This document shows, one piece after another, positions 28,836-41,400 of a stretch of DNA of 64,000 nt. Below the pieces are notes generated by a model that saw only the letters and a list, made by a program, of their open reading frames with translations, searched no databases and was not told the DNA's origin. This DNA is from Syngnathus acus. Lineage: Eukaryota; Chordata; Actinopteri; Syngnathiformes; Syngnathidae. Position numbers and translations under genes: made by a program. Each line of letters begins with the position of its first letter. The stretch's first letter is position 1. The DNA is taken from the NCBI RefSeq assembly GCF_901709675.1, contig NC_051087.1, forward strand, positions 3,402,001 to 3,466,000, written 5' to 3'.

Positions 28836-30418
28836 TGTGTATATATAAATAGAAAGTGGGACAAGGCACTCCTGAGATGTTGAAATTATCTCCCTGTCAT
28901 TGTTCACATCTGCGGAGCGTCTTCAGTCTCCACCCTCGCGTGACCTTGACGCCTGCCCGATTGGCGAGCGTGCGCGCCGCCCCCTCTCGTTCGCGTTCCG
29001 TATCCATCATTTTCTGCTTATCGCTCTTCCGTTTTTTGTTCCACCTTTTGTCTGTCTTTGTCTTTCGGCCGCCGTGTTGGATGCACCTTCCCACCCCCTT
29101 CTCCCAAAGCATTCTTTTGCTCGGAACACAGCTTTGTGAATGTTATCTCGCTCGCCGCTTCCCCCTCCAAAGCCTTCTGCTGCGTTGGCATCGGAAAAGA
29201 ATGAACGCCTTTGAACCTCAGCCACTTTGTTTCTTGGTGGCGCGTAATCAGGGGCTTTGACTGTGCGCGCTTCTTCTGCATTTGATGGGGCTGACTTTCC
29301 TTTCTCGTTTTTGATTTCTGCATTCACCCTTAAAACGGTCCCAAACTGCCCCTGAATCACTCCAAAATCACTTGAACTCATCTTACTGGCCATTCAAAAC
29401 AGCTTACACATCGTTTTCATCCATCTTCCGCTTTTCCGGGGGTCAGGTTGTGCTGGCCATTGGTTTAGCAAGGAAGCCCAAACTTGCTTTCCCTCAGCTA
29501 CTTCATTCAATCAAGAGACAATCTCTCCCTTTTCCTGGGCCGCCCTCCAAAATACATCTGAATCAGATTCCCGAGCCGCCCCAGTTGACCCCTCCGAGAT
29601 CTCGTGGAGGAAACTCATTCCAGCATCTCGTATCCGTGATCTTGCTTTTTGGCTCAAACCCGCATCTCCTGACAAGAGGCGAGGTAGAAGAACGTACAAA
29701 GAAATAAAGCCAGTCTGAATTTTGTTGCTAACCAAAACGGCAGCACCCAGCAAAGCATCAAAATGATCTTAAGCACTTGCATTTCATTGATATCTCATCA
29801 CCCTCCCAGCTGGAAGATCATCGAGCAGCACCATCACAGCTACTGTTGCTACAAAACAATTCACACAGGCAATCAAATTGTGAATTTGGCTCTCGTGCCA
29901 GCCATACAGACATCGGACTTTGTGTGTGTGCGTTTGTGTTCTGTGTTTGGATTCAGTCCAGCAATAATTTCTCATGAGAGAAACAGCTGGAGAAAGATGA
30001 TGACGGTAGTGTTCTGGTTTCTTTCGCAACGTATATCCTTCAACCTGCACCACGGCCTTCTTTTTAAAGAGGCGACAAACGCACGTTGAGATGCTGGCGG
30101 TCGTGTTGATGTAAACACGAGGAAGGCTTTCGCTTTCAAAACATCCTGAGGAGGGAAATAGATACAGTTCTTGTCTGTAGTAGTGTGTGTGTGTGTCTGA
30201 ATAAGTCAAAAGTTCACGGCTCCCCCATGAAAACACGTCGGCAGAAAGATGACGGATGACTTTTTGAGCGTTTGAAAGATGAAGCGACGCAACAATTCCA
30301 ATCGTTTTGAATTCCACCTAGCACGAGATAAGCAAGGTAGCTCCATTCTAAAGTTAGAGGGGACGTACAGTGGATATCAAAAGTGATTTTTCTGATTATA
30401 AAACATTGAGACCAACTG
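26701..30418. other. Intergenic, repeat-rich, no supported gene
   Basis: Open frames here are short and lack recognisable domains. Visible content is AT-rich DNA, microsatellites (AT/GTAT near 28774-28850) and a GC-richer, gene-like-composition stretch at 28900-29760 that still shows no splice-consistent coding exon. Confidence 0.45.
28774..28850. repeat. Compound (AT)n-(GTAT)n microsatellite
   Basis: A run of AT units passes into tetranucleotide GTAT units and back to AT. Simple sequence only. Confidence 0.9.
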
Positions 30419-30561
30419 ACCGTATTGGCCCGAATATAAAACGACCCCGATTATAAGACGACCCCCTCTTTGTCAAGACTCAAGTTTGAAAGTAAGACTT
30501 TGTCTAGACCCCGAATGTAAGACGAAGAAAAAAACTCGTCTTATATTCGGGCCAATACGGT
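30419..30561. mobile_element. Palindromic fold-back element, family C (ACCGTATTGGCCCG ends)
   Basis: The left end accgtattggcccgaatat is the reverse complement of the right end (attcgggccaatacggt). Inside the left arm a short unit (ataaaacgacccc, ataagacgacccc) is repeated. A second copy lies at 62995-63164. There is no coding capacity, so it must be non-autonomous if mobile. Confidence 0.75.
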
Positions 30562-32174
30562 ATGTTGTTTCAGAACCGCATGCTCGGGAAAACACGCGAT
30601 GTGTAGGCCCGTGCATGTTTCTCTGCCACTCTCTTTCTCCTTTTCTTCTGACATCTGGATGGGAGTGAAACAGCTGCGTGTGCCGCAGTGCCCCTCGGAA
30701 TTTACACTCGCATGGACACATTTCCGCACCTAACCCCTCATCTTTTATCTGGCCGTGTCATCCCAAGCTTGTTCTGTTGCTGTATTACACACTTGACATA
30801 CAGTTGGGATTCATTTTTGAAAATACAAAAATTGTTTACTATTAACTCAACAGTCTTAAGTTGTAATAACAATTGTCTCCACTAGATGGCAGACCAGCCC
30901 AGACTAGATGAGTCTCAAAGAAGAAGAGAAAGCGTGTTCTGGCATCTCAGCAGGCCAAGAAAATGAGCAAATAGGAGGTAGAGAATTTAAAAATGTTTTA
31001 TTGCCTTTCAAGAATCAAACGCAAGTCTGTGCAAGGTGGAGGATGAGAAAGATAGCGAAAGATGGAAGAGCAGAGATGGATGAAGAGTGAGATTGATGGA
31101 GGAAGATTGCAGAACCGGGGAGTGGAAGATAGATTGAGGAAGAGGCTGGCAGGAGAGTAACGAGAAGTACTAATGGATGGTGGGGGCAGAAATTAGATTC
31201 AGGAAAAGAAATACACTTGGAGAAAGTATGACTCCATAAATAGACATCATATCCAATATTATACTTGTATAAAAATATACATGAGGTGGACATATATAAA
31301 TATAGATAGACAGCCAAACAGAATATATTCTCATGCTCTGAACCAATACAATCTATTATTCTGTTAGCCCATTGTTCCAACTCTGGGGCTCTCCCTCCGT
31401 CACTCGTGTAAAAGTTGGAATTTGAGGCACTTCCTGTGTTTTGCTCACATTGCTAAGGTAGCACTTCCTGTCTGAGAGGCTGGAAAATACACAAAACCCC
31501 AAGCACAGATATGACATCAACAACAAAGTCGGTGTTTGCTATTATCGTGGGATTATTTTGTGCAAGTAAAGTTTGTGGTAGTATTGTACAAAAAGGTGAT
31601 GTTCAAATCATAAGAGCGAGTAGAACCTGGAGAGATGTGACAAAATAGATTTGCAGGAAATGAGCAAATGGAAAGATTTCCCAACGTCCAGCACTTGAAT
31701 TCAGATTTTTCTGCATATCTTGTTGTCACGTTGCTCTTTGATAGACCCCCCCCCTCCCCTTTTTCTTTCTCCTGACAATCATGTCAAGATGGTGACATCC
31801 ATGTCTCGGGCGCAGTACACTGGAGCTGTCATCTGTGTCGCCCGTGACAGTACGGAGGGACACGCGCACACACAAACACACCCGGAGGGACATTCTTGGA
31901 GCATTTGACACTTTGGTCACAGCAGACGCCTTTGTCAATATGGGAGGTGCTGAGTGCTGGGGCGGAGGGGGGGAATTCAAAGTGGCATTGAAGGGGGAGA
32001 GAAAGAAGCTGTCGACGCTGTTTATTTAGCCATTGCATTATAATCGCTAATATCTACCTCACCACCAATCAACTGAACAATTTTGAAAAAAATAATTTGC
32101 GTAATTTTTCATGTGTATATATATATATAGTATGTATATATGTACGTATATATAAAGATCATTTAAATATATAT

Positions 32175-32207
<33 letters not shown>

Positions 32208-33059
32208 ATAATTTAATTGCATTAATATAAAATGTAATGGAGATAAAATGTATTCAACTAAATATTATCTATAATATATTTATAATTTTAGATAATTATA
32301 ATAATTACATATCATTATATATATAATATAACTACATATAAACTTTCCAATTAGTGATAAAATCATTTTAATGGGCATCGATTATTTGCAGATTTTCTCT
32401 ATTAGACGGGTCAAGTACGGGTAGACAACTATATACGTAGCATACATAAATAGCAGGTGTTGCAGGCAAAATTGATATAGAAATGATAGAAATCCAGTAG
32501 ATCACAAAGTACAGGAAATATAAAGATGTCGTACAGATAGACTTGGTGGTGCACATAGATATGAGGGGAGATGATGGGATAGATGACATCGTGAGCTTTC
32601 ATTGCTATTGATGGGCAAGCATAAATGTAGTCTTGAAGCTGACGTCTGTTTCTCAGAGATGAATAAGAAAAACGCTATTGAATCTAATTAAGATGCTAAT
32701 TAAGGGCAGGCTGGAGCCTCACCATTACGCGTGTGTGTGTGCATCCGTGTGTATATATGTGTGTGTGTGTGCGTGTGTAGCAGTACTAAACAAGTACACC
32801 TGGCTCCTTACATAAATAAGCTCACGCCTCCGAGGATGCAACACACCTCCACTGTCAGACTTTCCACTGCAGTGACATCACACTCTTGATGTGCTGACAC
32901 ACAGACACACACACACACACACACGTCTGACATTCCGCTTGCGAATAAGTCACCAGTGACAACTTTTATTCCTTATCGGAAAGACCGACTCATTTTATGA
33001 AACATAGTATATGAAACAAATTTCTCCATTATAGGACTTTTTTTTTTTAAATTTAGTTT
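30562..33059. other. Intergenic, no supported gene
   Basis: Includes a purine-rich stretch at about 30900-31200, a very AT-rich block at 32100-32350 and short GT/AC repeats near 32730-32780 and 32900-32925. No frame carries a recognisable motif. Confidence 0.45.
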
Positions 33060-33433
33060 ACCGTATTTTCCGCACTATAAGGCGCACCGGATTATAAGGC
33101 ACACCTTCAATGAATGGCCCATTTTAAAACTGTTCATATATAAGGCGCACTGGATTATAAGGCGCATAGAATGAATAACTCGACGTTGCTCAAACGTTAA
33201 TGCAATCACAATATAGTTACACTCAAATAGTGAAAACATTATATCAATAACTCAACGTTGCTCAAACGTTAATATCACACAACACACAAAATAAAGCTTA
33301 CTTTAATAAATTAGTCCTCATCCACGAATCCATATTGGTCCATATATAAGGCGCACTGGATTATAAGGCGCACTGTCAGCTTTTGAGAAAATTGGAAGTT
33401 TTTCGGTGCGCCTTATAGTGTGGAAAATACGGT
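33060..33433. mobile_element. Palindromic fold-back element, family A (ACCGTATTTTCCGC ends), AGTTT flanks
   Basis: The ends accgtattttccgcactat and, on the right, the reverse complement (atagtgtggaaaatacggt) form an inverted repeat. Sub-units of the type tataaggcgcac-ggat are repeated in both arms. The centre holds two copies of acgttgctcaaacgttaat. AGTTT directly flanks both sides (33055-33059 and 33434-33438), consistent with a 5-bp target-site duplication. There is no coding capacity. Confidence 0.75.
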
Positions 33434-34415
33434 AGTTTGAAACTGCCGTTTTACTTGACATGGAATTTAATACGTTGACAACGTTGTTACAAAATTCCCT
33501 CTGAGTTGAAGTCAAGTCAATTCTATCCAAAATGTCGCAATACCTTAACCGTCTTCGGTGTCATTTTAGTTTGTCGCTTTTGACCTTTTCATCAACTGAC
33601 TGTGTACGCACTTGAAACCGACAGACACGCACGAGTAAAATGGCGCACGATGCGCACGCGTAAAAAAACGCTACGTATCTTGAGCGCAAGGCAATAAGGA
33701 TGAGAGAGTGACAGATTAAGGTCATTGCAGTGCCATGAGCTCACTCACGGCAAACGCTAAAACATGACAAGGGAGTTATTTGACATCATTGAGTCCTAAT
33801 TACCCAAACACAATGTTGAAATCTATTTTTTTTTTTTTTTTTGAGGATGTGAGCACAGTTGTTTTGTTGCGACATCGCGAGCACGTTACGCCACATTGTC
33901 ATAGACAAGTAGGGAAACACAAAGAAAATAACCAAGCTAGTTCCCTTTTCCACGGAGCAGCTTGATGAGAAGAGCGTGACAGGAGAGGGAATACGGCGAG
34001 GCTAGAAAAATCGTATCTGCAGCTTTTCATGAATAACAAGGCGACAGAAGCGGGAATAGAAAAGGATGCACTTCTTGTTTCGCTTCTGTAGAATGTGGAA
34101 ATGAGCTCATGCCTGGTTAGCACAGTGGATGTCTTATCATACTTTTTGCGCTTCCTTGCCAGTTGTTCCTTCTAACTTGCCAGCGTGCGTAAATAAATAG
34201 AACGACTTCAAATAATTCACCGAGTGGAGATGCGGCCCTTGCATGCTCGGTGCAATTAATGTTCAATTAAAAGTAGGGCCATTTTAGCACTTTTCAGTCA
34301 GCCATTTTTTTTATTTTTTATTCTATAAATATATATGTACACCTACGGAGTATTTGTAAAGCCCTTGTATGACATTACTGACAGACTTTTTTTTTTTTTG
34401 GGGGGAAAACGAATT

Positions 34416-34588
34416 ACCGTAATTTTCGGACTATAAGTCGCACCGGAGTATAAGTCGCACCAGCCATAAAATGCCCAAAAAAGTGAAAAAAAAACCATAT
34501 ATATGTATATAAATCGCTCCTGAGTATAAGTCGCCCCCCCCACCCAAACTATGAAAAAAACCGCGACTTATAGTCCGAAAATTACGGT
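34416..34588. mobile_element. Palindromic fold-back element, family B (ACCGTAATTTTCGG ends)
   Basis: The left end accgtaattttcggactat pairs with the right end (atagtccgaaaattacggt). Repeated sub-units ataagtcgcacc and their complements fill the arms. It has the same layout as family A and C copies in this window but a different core sequence, and no coding capacity. Confidence 0.75.
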
Positions 34589-36175
34589 ACTTGTTTTGAC
34601 AAGAGCACAAGCTCCAGGTGTTTTCTAATTGTTGGTGTCGAAAAATAAAAATAAAATCCATCACCCCACACCACGGGAATTTGTGTGGAAAAGATTATCT
34701 TTGCACACATCGACTTCAATAACTTTGCCTCTTTTTAAATTATGCTGCAACCAAACGATTGTGACAAATATAGAGCATGTGCTAAAAAAAATAAAAATGT
34801 TGTTGTGTCTTTGTGAACTTTGGCTGGTTGTCATTGGAAGGACATTTGGGTGGGTGTGTTTCTTGTTTAGCCAGTCTAGAATTGTAAGCTTGACAGATTT
34901 TGTGTGCGTCGGCGATCAACTATGAAGACGCCACTCGCCTACGGGTCGGGACTGCATCCGAGGCAGTTTTGCACGTGTGTGTCTGGAGACGGAGAGTTGG
35001 CCCAAGACAAAGCGTCAAGTCAGGACTGAGCTGAGGTTGATTATGGAGACGCAACTCCCCCTCTGCAAACAACACACAGACCAAACTACCAAGACTGCTC
35101 CATGCAAACTCATCCTTGCCTCGCATGACAACATTGTGTTACTGGTTGTGTTGTGTGTTTGTGTGGCGTCTTGGCTGGAGTGGTCAGCTTTCTTCAAGTG
35201 AATGAAATGCAGCCACGCAAAAATCCACTTCCTTATTGTAATGGATAATTGAAAGTCGGTCATGAAAACTAAAATGTTTGACTTGACCCCACAGGTGGGA
35301 GGGGTTGTCCTCCTTTCACACGTTCTCGTAAAATTTTCCACCTTAAAGTTCTCCAGCAAAAAAATAATATATATATATATATCAGATGAGTATTCAACAA
35401 CTACCCAAGGCTTGAGATTTTGTTTTCGTTGTAGAGCGCTTTTGAAAATCTCTTCATTTGATGAATGACTTTGTAATTTTCTGCCCTTTTTTTTTTTTTG
35501 CAGGTTAATCATAATTGACCAACACGGCCAGAACAAACCAGAGAACTAAATACAAGCAAGGAGGTACAGCTGGATGAGACACGAATGGCCGGAAAGAGCT
35601 GATTGGTTAACAGAATGAACCGGGCTGACAAGAACAGGTGAAAACAAAGACACACAAGAAAAACCAAGAAAACAAGACACAACATGAAACAAAACTGAAC
35701 ATAAATGAAACCAAATCAAGAAAAACATCGAATTTAATTTTCCGTCTTTGTTGCGAGTACTTGGCACGCAACTTGAAGGCATTTCCTGATAATCATTTTC
35801 ATCTGATTCATGGAAGAAAATGCTCAGAAATCAACTTATTCCATTTTTGTGTTGAATGCCCTTCGCTTTCTATTTCAAATTTAAGATCTTTTTTTCCCCC
35901 CCGCCACTGATAGAAAAGTTCATTCAGTTTCAGGGGAATTTAGTTCATGGAAGGTAGCCGCGTCGTACTTTCGAGTTTTTTTTTGTTTTTGTTTGCTCGG
36001 ACGATTTATCCTCTGAGTGTGTGTCTGTGTGTGTGTCTTGTCAGCTGTGTGTCACACGTAGGTGGGCCGACCGCGGTGCGACCTCAATGCTCACCGGTGA
36101 CATTAAGCGGCGGTCGTGCCAGCAGACACACACTTCCATTTGTTTCACAACACTTTGGCATTCACACACTCTTGT

Positions 36176-36206
<31 letters not shown>

Positions 36207-36715
36207 AGGCTTCTTTGGCCTGTGTGAACTTTGGCTCACCCTCAGTTCTTCATCCCACCACACAACCTCACACCTGGATGCCTCTTGGCTGCAGCAGCAT
36301 GTGGCGAGGTTGCGACCTTGAGCAGAAGGGGACGTAGAGGACAACTGAAAGTGAACTTGAGGGGTGAAGAAGTCAAAGATGGATGGATGGATTTCTTATT
36401 ACTGTGCGACCATTTAAATTAGACTTGCAATGATTAATTAAAAAGCATTCATTAAATTGAAATGTTTTTTTTAGCCGATAAGTGGGTCAAAAATGATCCG
36501 GTGAGTTTTTTAAAAAACATTTTAAGTATCTTTATGATAAAAAAATTATACTTTCATATTCCAGGTATTCCTCAAAAAATTCTTTTTGACCTAATGACAT
36601 TTCAGTTTTTAACTTACCTTTTATACATTTCAAGAAATTATAGTTTTTATATCACGACCCCAAACTTCCATAATGCATTTTCTCTAGAATCCAATGGAAA
36701 CCTTTGGTTAGGTAG
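34589..36715. other. Intergenic, no supported gene
   Basis: Contains AT microsatellites near 35365-35385 and an (AC)n run at 36176-36205. Open frames are short and without domains. Confidence 0.45.
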
Positions 36716-37007
36716 GCCATCAACCCTAGAAATCAAACCTAACCCTGACCCTAGTTTGAAACCCTAACCCTAGTTTGAAACCCTAATCCTAGTTTGAAAC
36801 CCAAACCCTAGTTTTAAACCCTAGTTTTAAACCCTAGTTTGAATCCCTAACCCTAGTTTGAAACCTTGACCCTAGATTGAAACCCTAACCCTAAATTGAA
36901 ACCCTAACCCTAGTTTGAAACCCTAGTTTAAAACCCTGAAACTAGTTTGAAACCCTAGTTTGAAACCCTAACCCTAGTTTGAAACCTTGACCCTAGTTTT
37001 AACCCTT
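36716..37007 (+). repeat. Telomere-like minisatellite built on CCCTAACCCTAGTTTGAAA
   Basis: Roughly 15 degenerate units combine one or two telomeric CCCTAA repeats with the spacer TAGTTTGAAA. Units vary by substitution and by loss of one CCCTAA. It is not a pure interstitial telomere tract, because every unit carries the spacer. Confidence 0.85.
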
Positions 37008-38401
37008 AGATGTATATGTGGGTAAGAAATGACCAAGTGAGGTTGTCTGGTGTGTGTGTGTGTGTGTGGGTGGGGTGCGCGCATGTGCGTCTGGGAAAGT
37101 ACGTGCTGAGTCGTGATTCCTGCGAGACAATCTGCTGACCGAGCAGCTTGAGTGACTCTTGCTCTGACGGCTTCAAGTGAACATTGCGTCTTCTCAGGCT
37201 AATTAGCTTGTATTTGATGCCTCATCACATACCTTTGCCCTCTTCTTCCTCATTTATCATGTCACACGGACGCACACACACACTTGCATACTTGAATACT
37301 CCTCCGCCGCCTCCCTCGTCGCTTTTTCGCCATATGATATTCCTCTGTTGACATGTCCGCTGACCTGTTTCCGTGGCAACTGGACATTTCTGACGCTCCC
37401 CGCGTGGACTTTTGATTTTCCCCCAGGTTTTTTTTCCCCCCCCCAGGTATGGCACTTGACTAAACACTTGCTTACTTGCACACACACACAAACATAAGAT
37501 TATCATCTGATGAGCTTTTTTTTTATTTTCTATGAAAAATAACATTCGTTACAGTTACAGTGTGCACAACCATCAGTTCCTTTGACTTGAAACAGCAATA
37601 ACAATAAAAGTAACAATAATATTATTAATTACACTTGAGAACTTGAATGTTCTCCATTTTGTTTTCTGAATAAATTAAGAACTTAAAAAAAAAAAAAAGC
37701 ATTTATACATATGCGGTGTTGGGCTAGTAACTGTCTCACAGCGTTTGTCTTCAAAGCAATGTCTTTAAGACTGCTTTCGATATGATCATATTGGTCCGTG
37801 TAGTATTTGGAGGTCCATGTCAGGTGGCAGTAGTACAACGCGTGTGTGTGTGTGTGTGTGTCTGAAAAGTTGGAGAAACCAGGCAAGCATTCCTTAAGTC
37901 TGTCCAGTGTTTTAGTGTGACAGTTCCTCTGCCATCAAGGAGTTCGCTTTTGCTTTTATGGCCACCCACATCTGTCCTCAACGTCCAGTGTTTGTCCCGG
38001 TCCCTCGTTGGTAGCGTCCAGTGTGTCCGTCCACCCACCGTCTGAAACTGGTTTTTGTGGCCCCGCAGCCTTTGGTATTACTTCAACAAATCCCTTTAAG
38101 CAAAAGAGAAAAGTCTTTTAACGACAAAATGAAAATTCCCCGAAACGTATTTGTTTCTGAAATGAAATAAGAAAATGAAAATGAATGGAAACTTTTTTCA
38201 TTTTAAGTTGAGAAAAGTCACCAAAACATAATTTTCGCAGAAATGTCATTCTTTGTCATCACAGGTGGCGTCCGTTTTGCCACGTGCTATCGACTGTAGA
38301 TGACATCCCAGTTTCTCAGGGCTCACGCAAAATCACCTTGCGAACGTCATTTGAGCAAACTCCAAATCAGAAAAGCCGAAGAGCTCACCTGCATCTCAGC
38401 T
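37008..38401. other. Probable 3' flank and 3' UTR of pdgfb
   Basis: This lies downstream of the pdgfb stop on the minus strand. Minus-strand AATAAA-type signals occur in an A/T-rich stretch near 37505-37515. GT and AC microsatellites are present near 37050 and 37840. No other gene is supported. Confidence 0.45.
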
Positions 38402-41400
38402 CTACATGATCATGTCTCTCATGGCCGCCTTGCTGATGCGCTTGCGGCGTTTCCTTCTACGACGGGGAGAGGCCGGCCTGAAAGGAGTCTGGCGGCTGGA
38501 GAGCGAGGCCGGCGTGGCGAGCGCTACGGGGGAGAGACACGTAAAAAAAAATCATGAATTGTCTCTAGTTACAAATTTTAAGTTCTCACTTTGGTCTCGA
38601 TAGTACTGCAAATGTTTTGCCCCATTGCTGTGTTAGCCACAACACAAAGATACAATGTTGCGCAAATCCACATTGTGCACATTTTCATCACAGCATTTGT
38701 GTTAAATCTCCCATCAAGGACAAAAACCTCCACTGTGGAATTTTCACAGAGGTTTTAACTACCCCCAAGGTTACCTGATGACAACCTTGGAGCTTGTACG
38801 AAGAAATAACAAAAACCAAAACAGCAGTTGTCGAGTTGTGTTTTCTGAGGGTGCGGGAAGAATAGTTCCATGCATTGTGTGCAGCAGCCTTAACATCGAA
38901 ACCTTTGCTAAAGCTAATTATCGCGAGCTAGCCGTGTTCCACCTATATGGCTCGTCGTAGCTCGACAAAAAACTTGATGTAGTCTTTACCTGGTTTTGGT
39001 CTTTGCTGAGGATGTTGCGGATGAAGATGTGCGGGTCGGTCTAGCTCCCCCTGAACTACCTCCAGAACCTTCTTCCTCCTCTCCTCCTCCGTTAGCTGAC
39101 CTCCGCCATCGGCCAGTGTCAAGTCCTTAGCCTCGCCCTGATTGGCTGAGTCATTGTCCGGCCTCCCACTCCCTATTGGTTGTTCGGCCTGCGTCCCCGG
39201 GTACGTCGGCGTCGCCTCCGTGTCGGGCTCGCCGGTGGGCACAGAGTCTTTGCGGTCGATGGAAATGGGCAAAATCGAGGCAGGCCTTTGCCCTGATTGG
39301 GACGACGGGGTCGAGCCGAGGGACGGAGCGCCGTCCGACTGGGGGGCGTTCAGTCGATATTGCGTCCTAAGATTCCGATGATCGGAATGTCCATAGTTGT
39401 AGCTCTGGGATTGGAACCGCTGACGATGCGATTCGCCGCCTTCCTCGCGACTGCCCTCGTGTCCGCTCCCCTGGCCAACCTGCGGTGGGTTTCCCACTCT
39501 ACCCTGCCCGGCCCGTGCGTCCGACGGCCAGCTGTTGACCGGCTGGTGCAGCCTGGGCTGTGTCCAGTGCACCAGTTGCGTGTATCCCCCCTGCGGCCAC
39601 TGCCTCGGCGCCGTCTCCTGCTCCTCACTGGTGTAGAGCCGCTGGTTGCGCTTCAGGTCATCGTTGCGGTGCAAGTCGGCTTTGGAGCCTTGGGACTTGG
39701 GCGGAGCAGGGTGGGCCGCCCGCGCTTGAGGCTGCGACGGCGGGGTAAGCGGCGGCGGGTTGGGCGAGGAAGGCTGGCACCTGCACGCCAGGTGGTCCTC
39801 CACCGTGATGATGGCTTTTTCGTAGTGGGGCTTCCTGTTGATGTACTGGATCTTTATGACCTACATACACACAAAATACACTCGTGAGAATGTGTTGTGT
39901 AAGTCACATTGGCATGAAGACATTTCCAGACAAGCGAACAACTCTTGGGAAATGTGGTGGATTCCTGCCAGAACGGATTTTTCAGGGACGTTTGGAAATC
40001 GACATTATTTTGCATGCTGGCAAATGTTCCCGCAGCATCTGTTAGCATGCCCTGTCTTGTTTGTATACTCGGAAGAAAAATGAGAGGCGGCCGCTTGGTG
40101 TGTTGATTGCATTGTGAAAAGTGGCAGTCAGTGACTGAGAGGCTTTTACCTGCAGGTATCTGCTGGAAGTAACCGTCGGCACGCACTGCAGCAACCTGGT
40201 GTTGCAGCAGCCCGAACATCTCTGCACCTCCACACAGGGCGGCCACGGCATGAAGTTAGCGTTGCGGCGGTCCAGCATAGACCTGGTCACCTCCATCACC
40301 TCGGTCCGAACTCTGCATGCTGCCTGCTGGGCGATCTCAGCCTCCACTATGGTTTGGAGGAACATTCCTTTGGTCAAGATGAGAAACTAGAATGCGTCGC
40401 AGTAGAATCGGACCAGAGGAGCCCTACCGATGCTTCTGACGTGTCGGCCGTGCGCTTGGTTCATCAGAACGCTGTGATCATCTTCGTCTTCTAGGGCGGA
40501 GAAAGGAAAGACAATCCATGACACATAAATAGCGCACTGGCTGTTGTTTCAGGAGAGGTAGGAGCCGTAACAGATGTGTGCTCACACACGTGTCGCCATT
40601 TCATCATTTGCCCCTCGGCTTCCCCGAGCGTGCATCAGGGTTACCTTGGGACGTTTGTTGTTTTCATCTTCTCCGTTTTGCATGACTAATTGCCTTTTTT
40701 TTGTCGTCTTTTCATTTCATTTGCTTAATTGCGTTAAAGTTGGAGGCTCGTCGGCGTTCACAATCTGACAAGAGTGAGCAAATTTGCCCCCTCCCTCCCT
40801 TTTTGAAGAAAAGTAGACCTCATTTTTTGATCGTGGCACTCTTTGGATAAATGACTGACATCATATTTGCGACTGAAGCACGTAGGATCGCCGTCACGAG
40901 GTTATTGATATTTTATTGATCGTAAAAGCTAAACACTGTTTGTCCTCGTATTCACTGAGGATTTTTTTTTTTTTATCGTACACGTATAACTTGATCACTG
41001 CAACATATGTTGAGAAATATTGCAGATTTGCGATCTAAACGGGCTGCGGCTTGTAAAAACAGGTGAACAAGTTGAAATTGAACAAAACGAACTAACTATT
41101 TGGCCTAGTTGTTGCATCTGGATTACCTATTGCGTCTGCCTCTCGCTGCAGCAGTAGCTTCAGTTCGTCAAGCGAGGAGACGGGAGAGTTCCTCACCAGG
41201 TCGATCAGCGACGCAGGTAGCGGATCGCCCTGCGCGCAGACAAAAAAAGCACGTTAACTTGTTTTACGATCATGACAAGTGGGCGCGGCCCCTTACGACG
41301 ATGCACTCGGGATTTTGCGTGTGTATACATTCTTCGTGTCACCATGTCAACGCGTGCTCCACTTTCACTTCCTCCGACATAGGAAACAGTGTGCAGACTG

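Noticed and set aside
28896-29760. Overlapping open frames on both strands in a GC-richer stretch
   Set aside because: Frames overlap on both strands with no conserved motif or splice consistency. I could not support a gene.
39142-39887. Plus-strand open frames of up to 196 codons
   Set aside because: They lie antisense to the GC-rich pdgfb exon 5, lack recognisable motifs and are explained as shadows.
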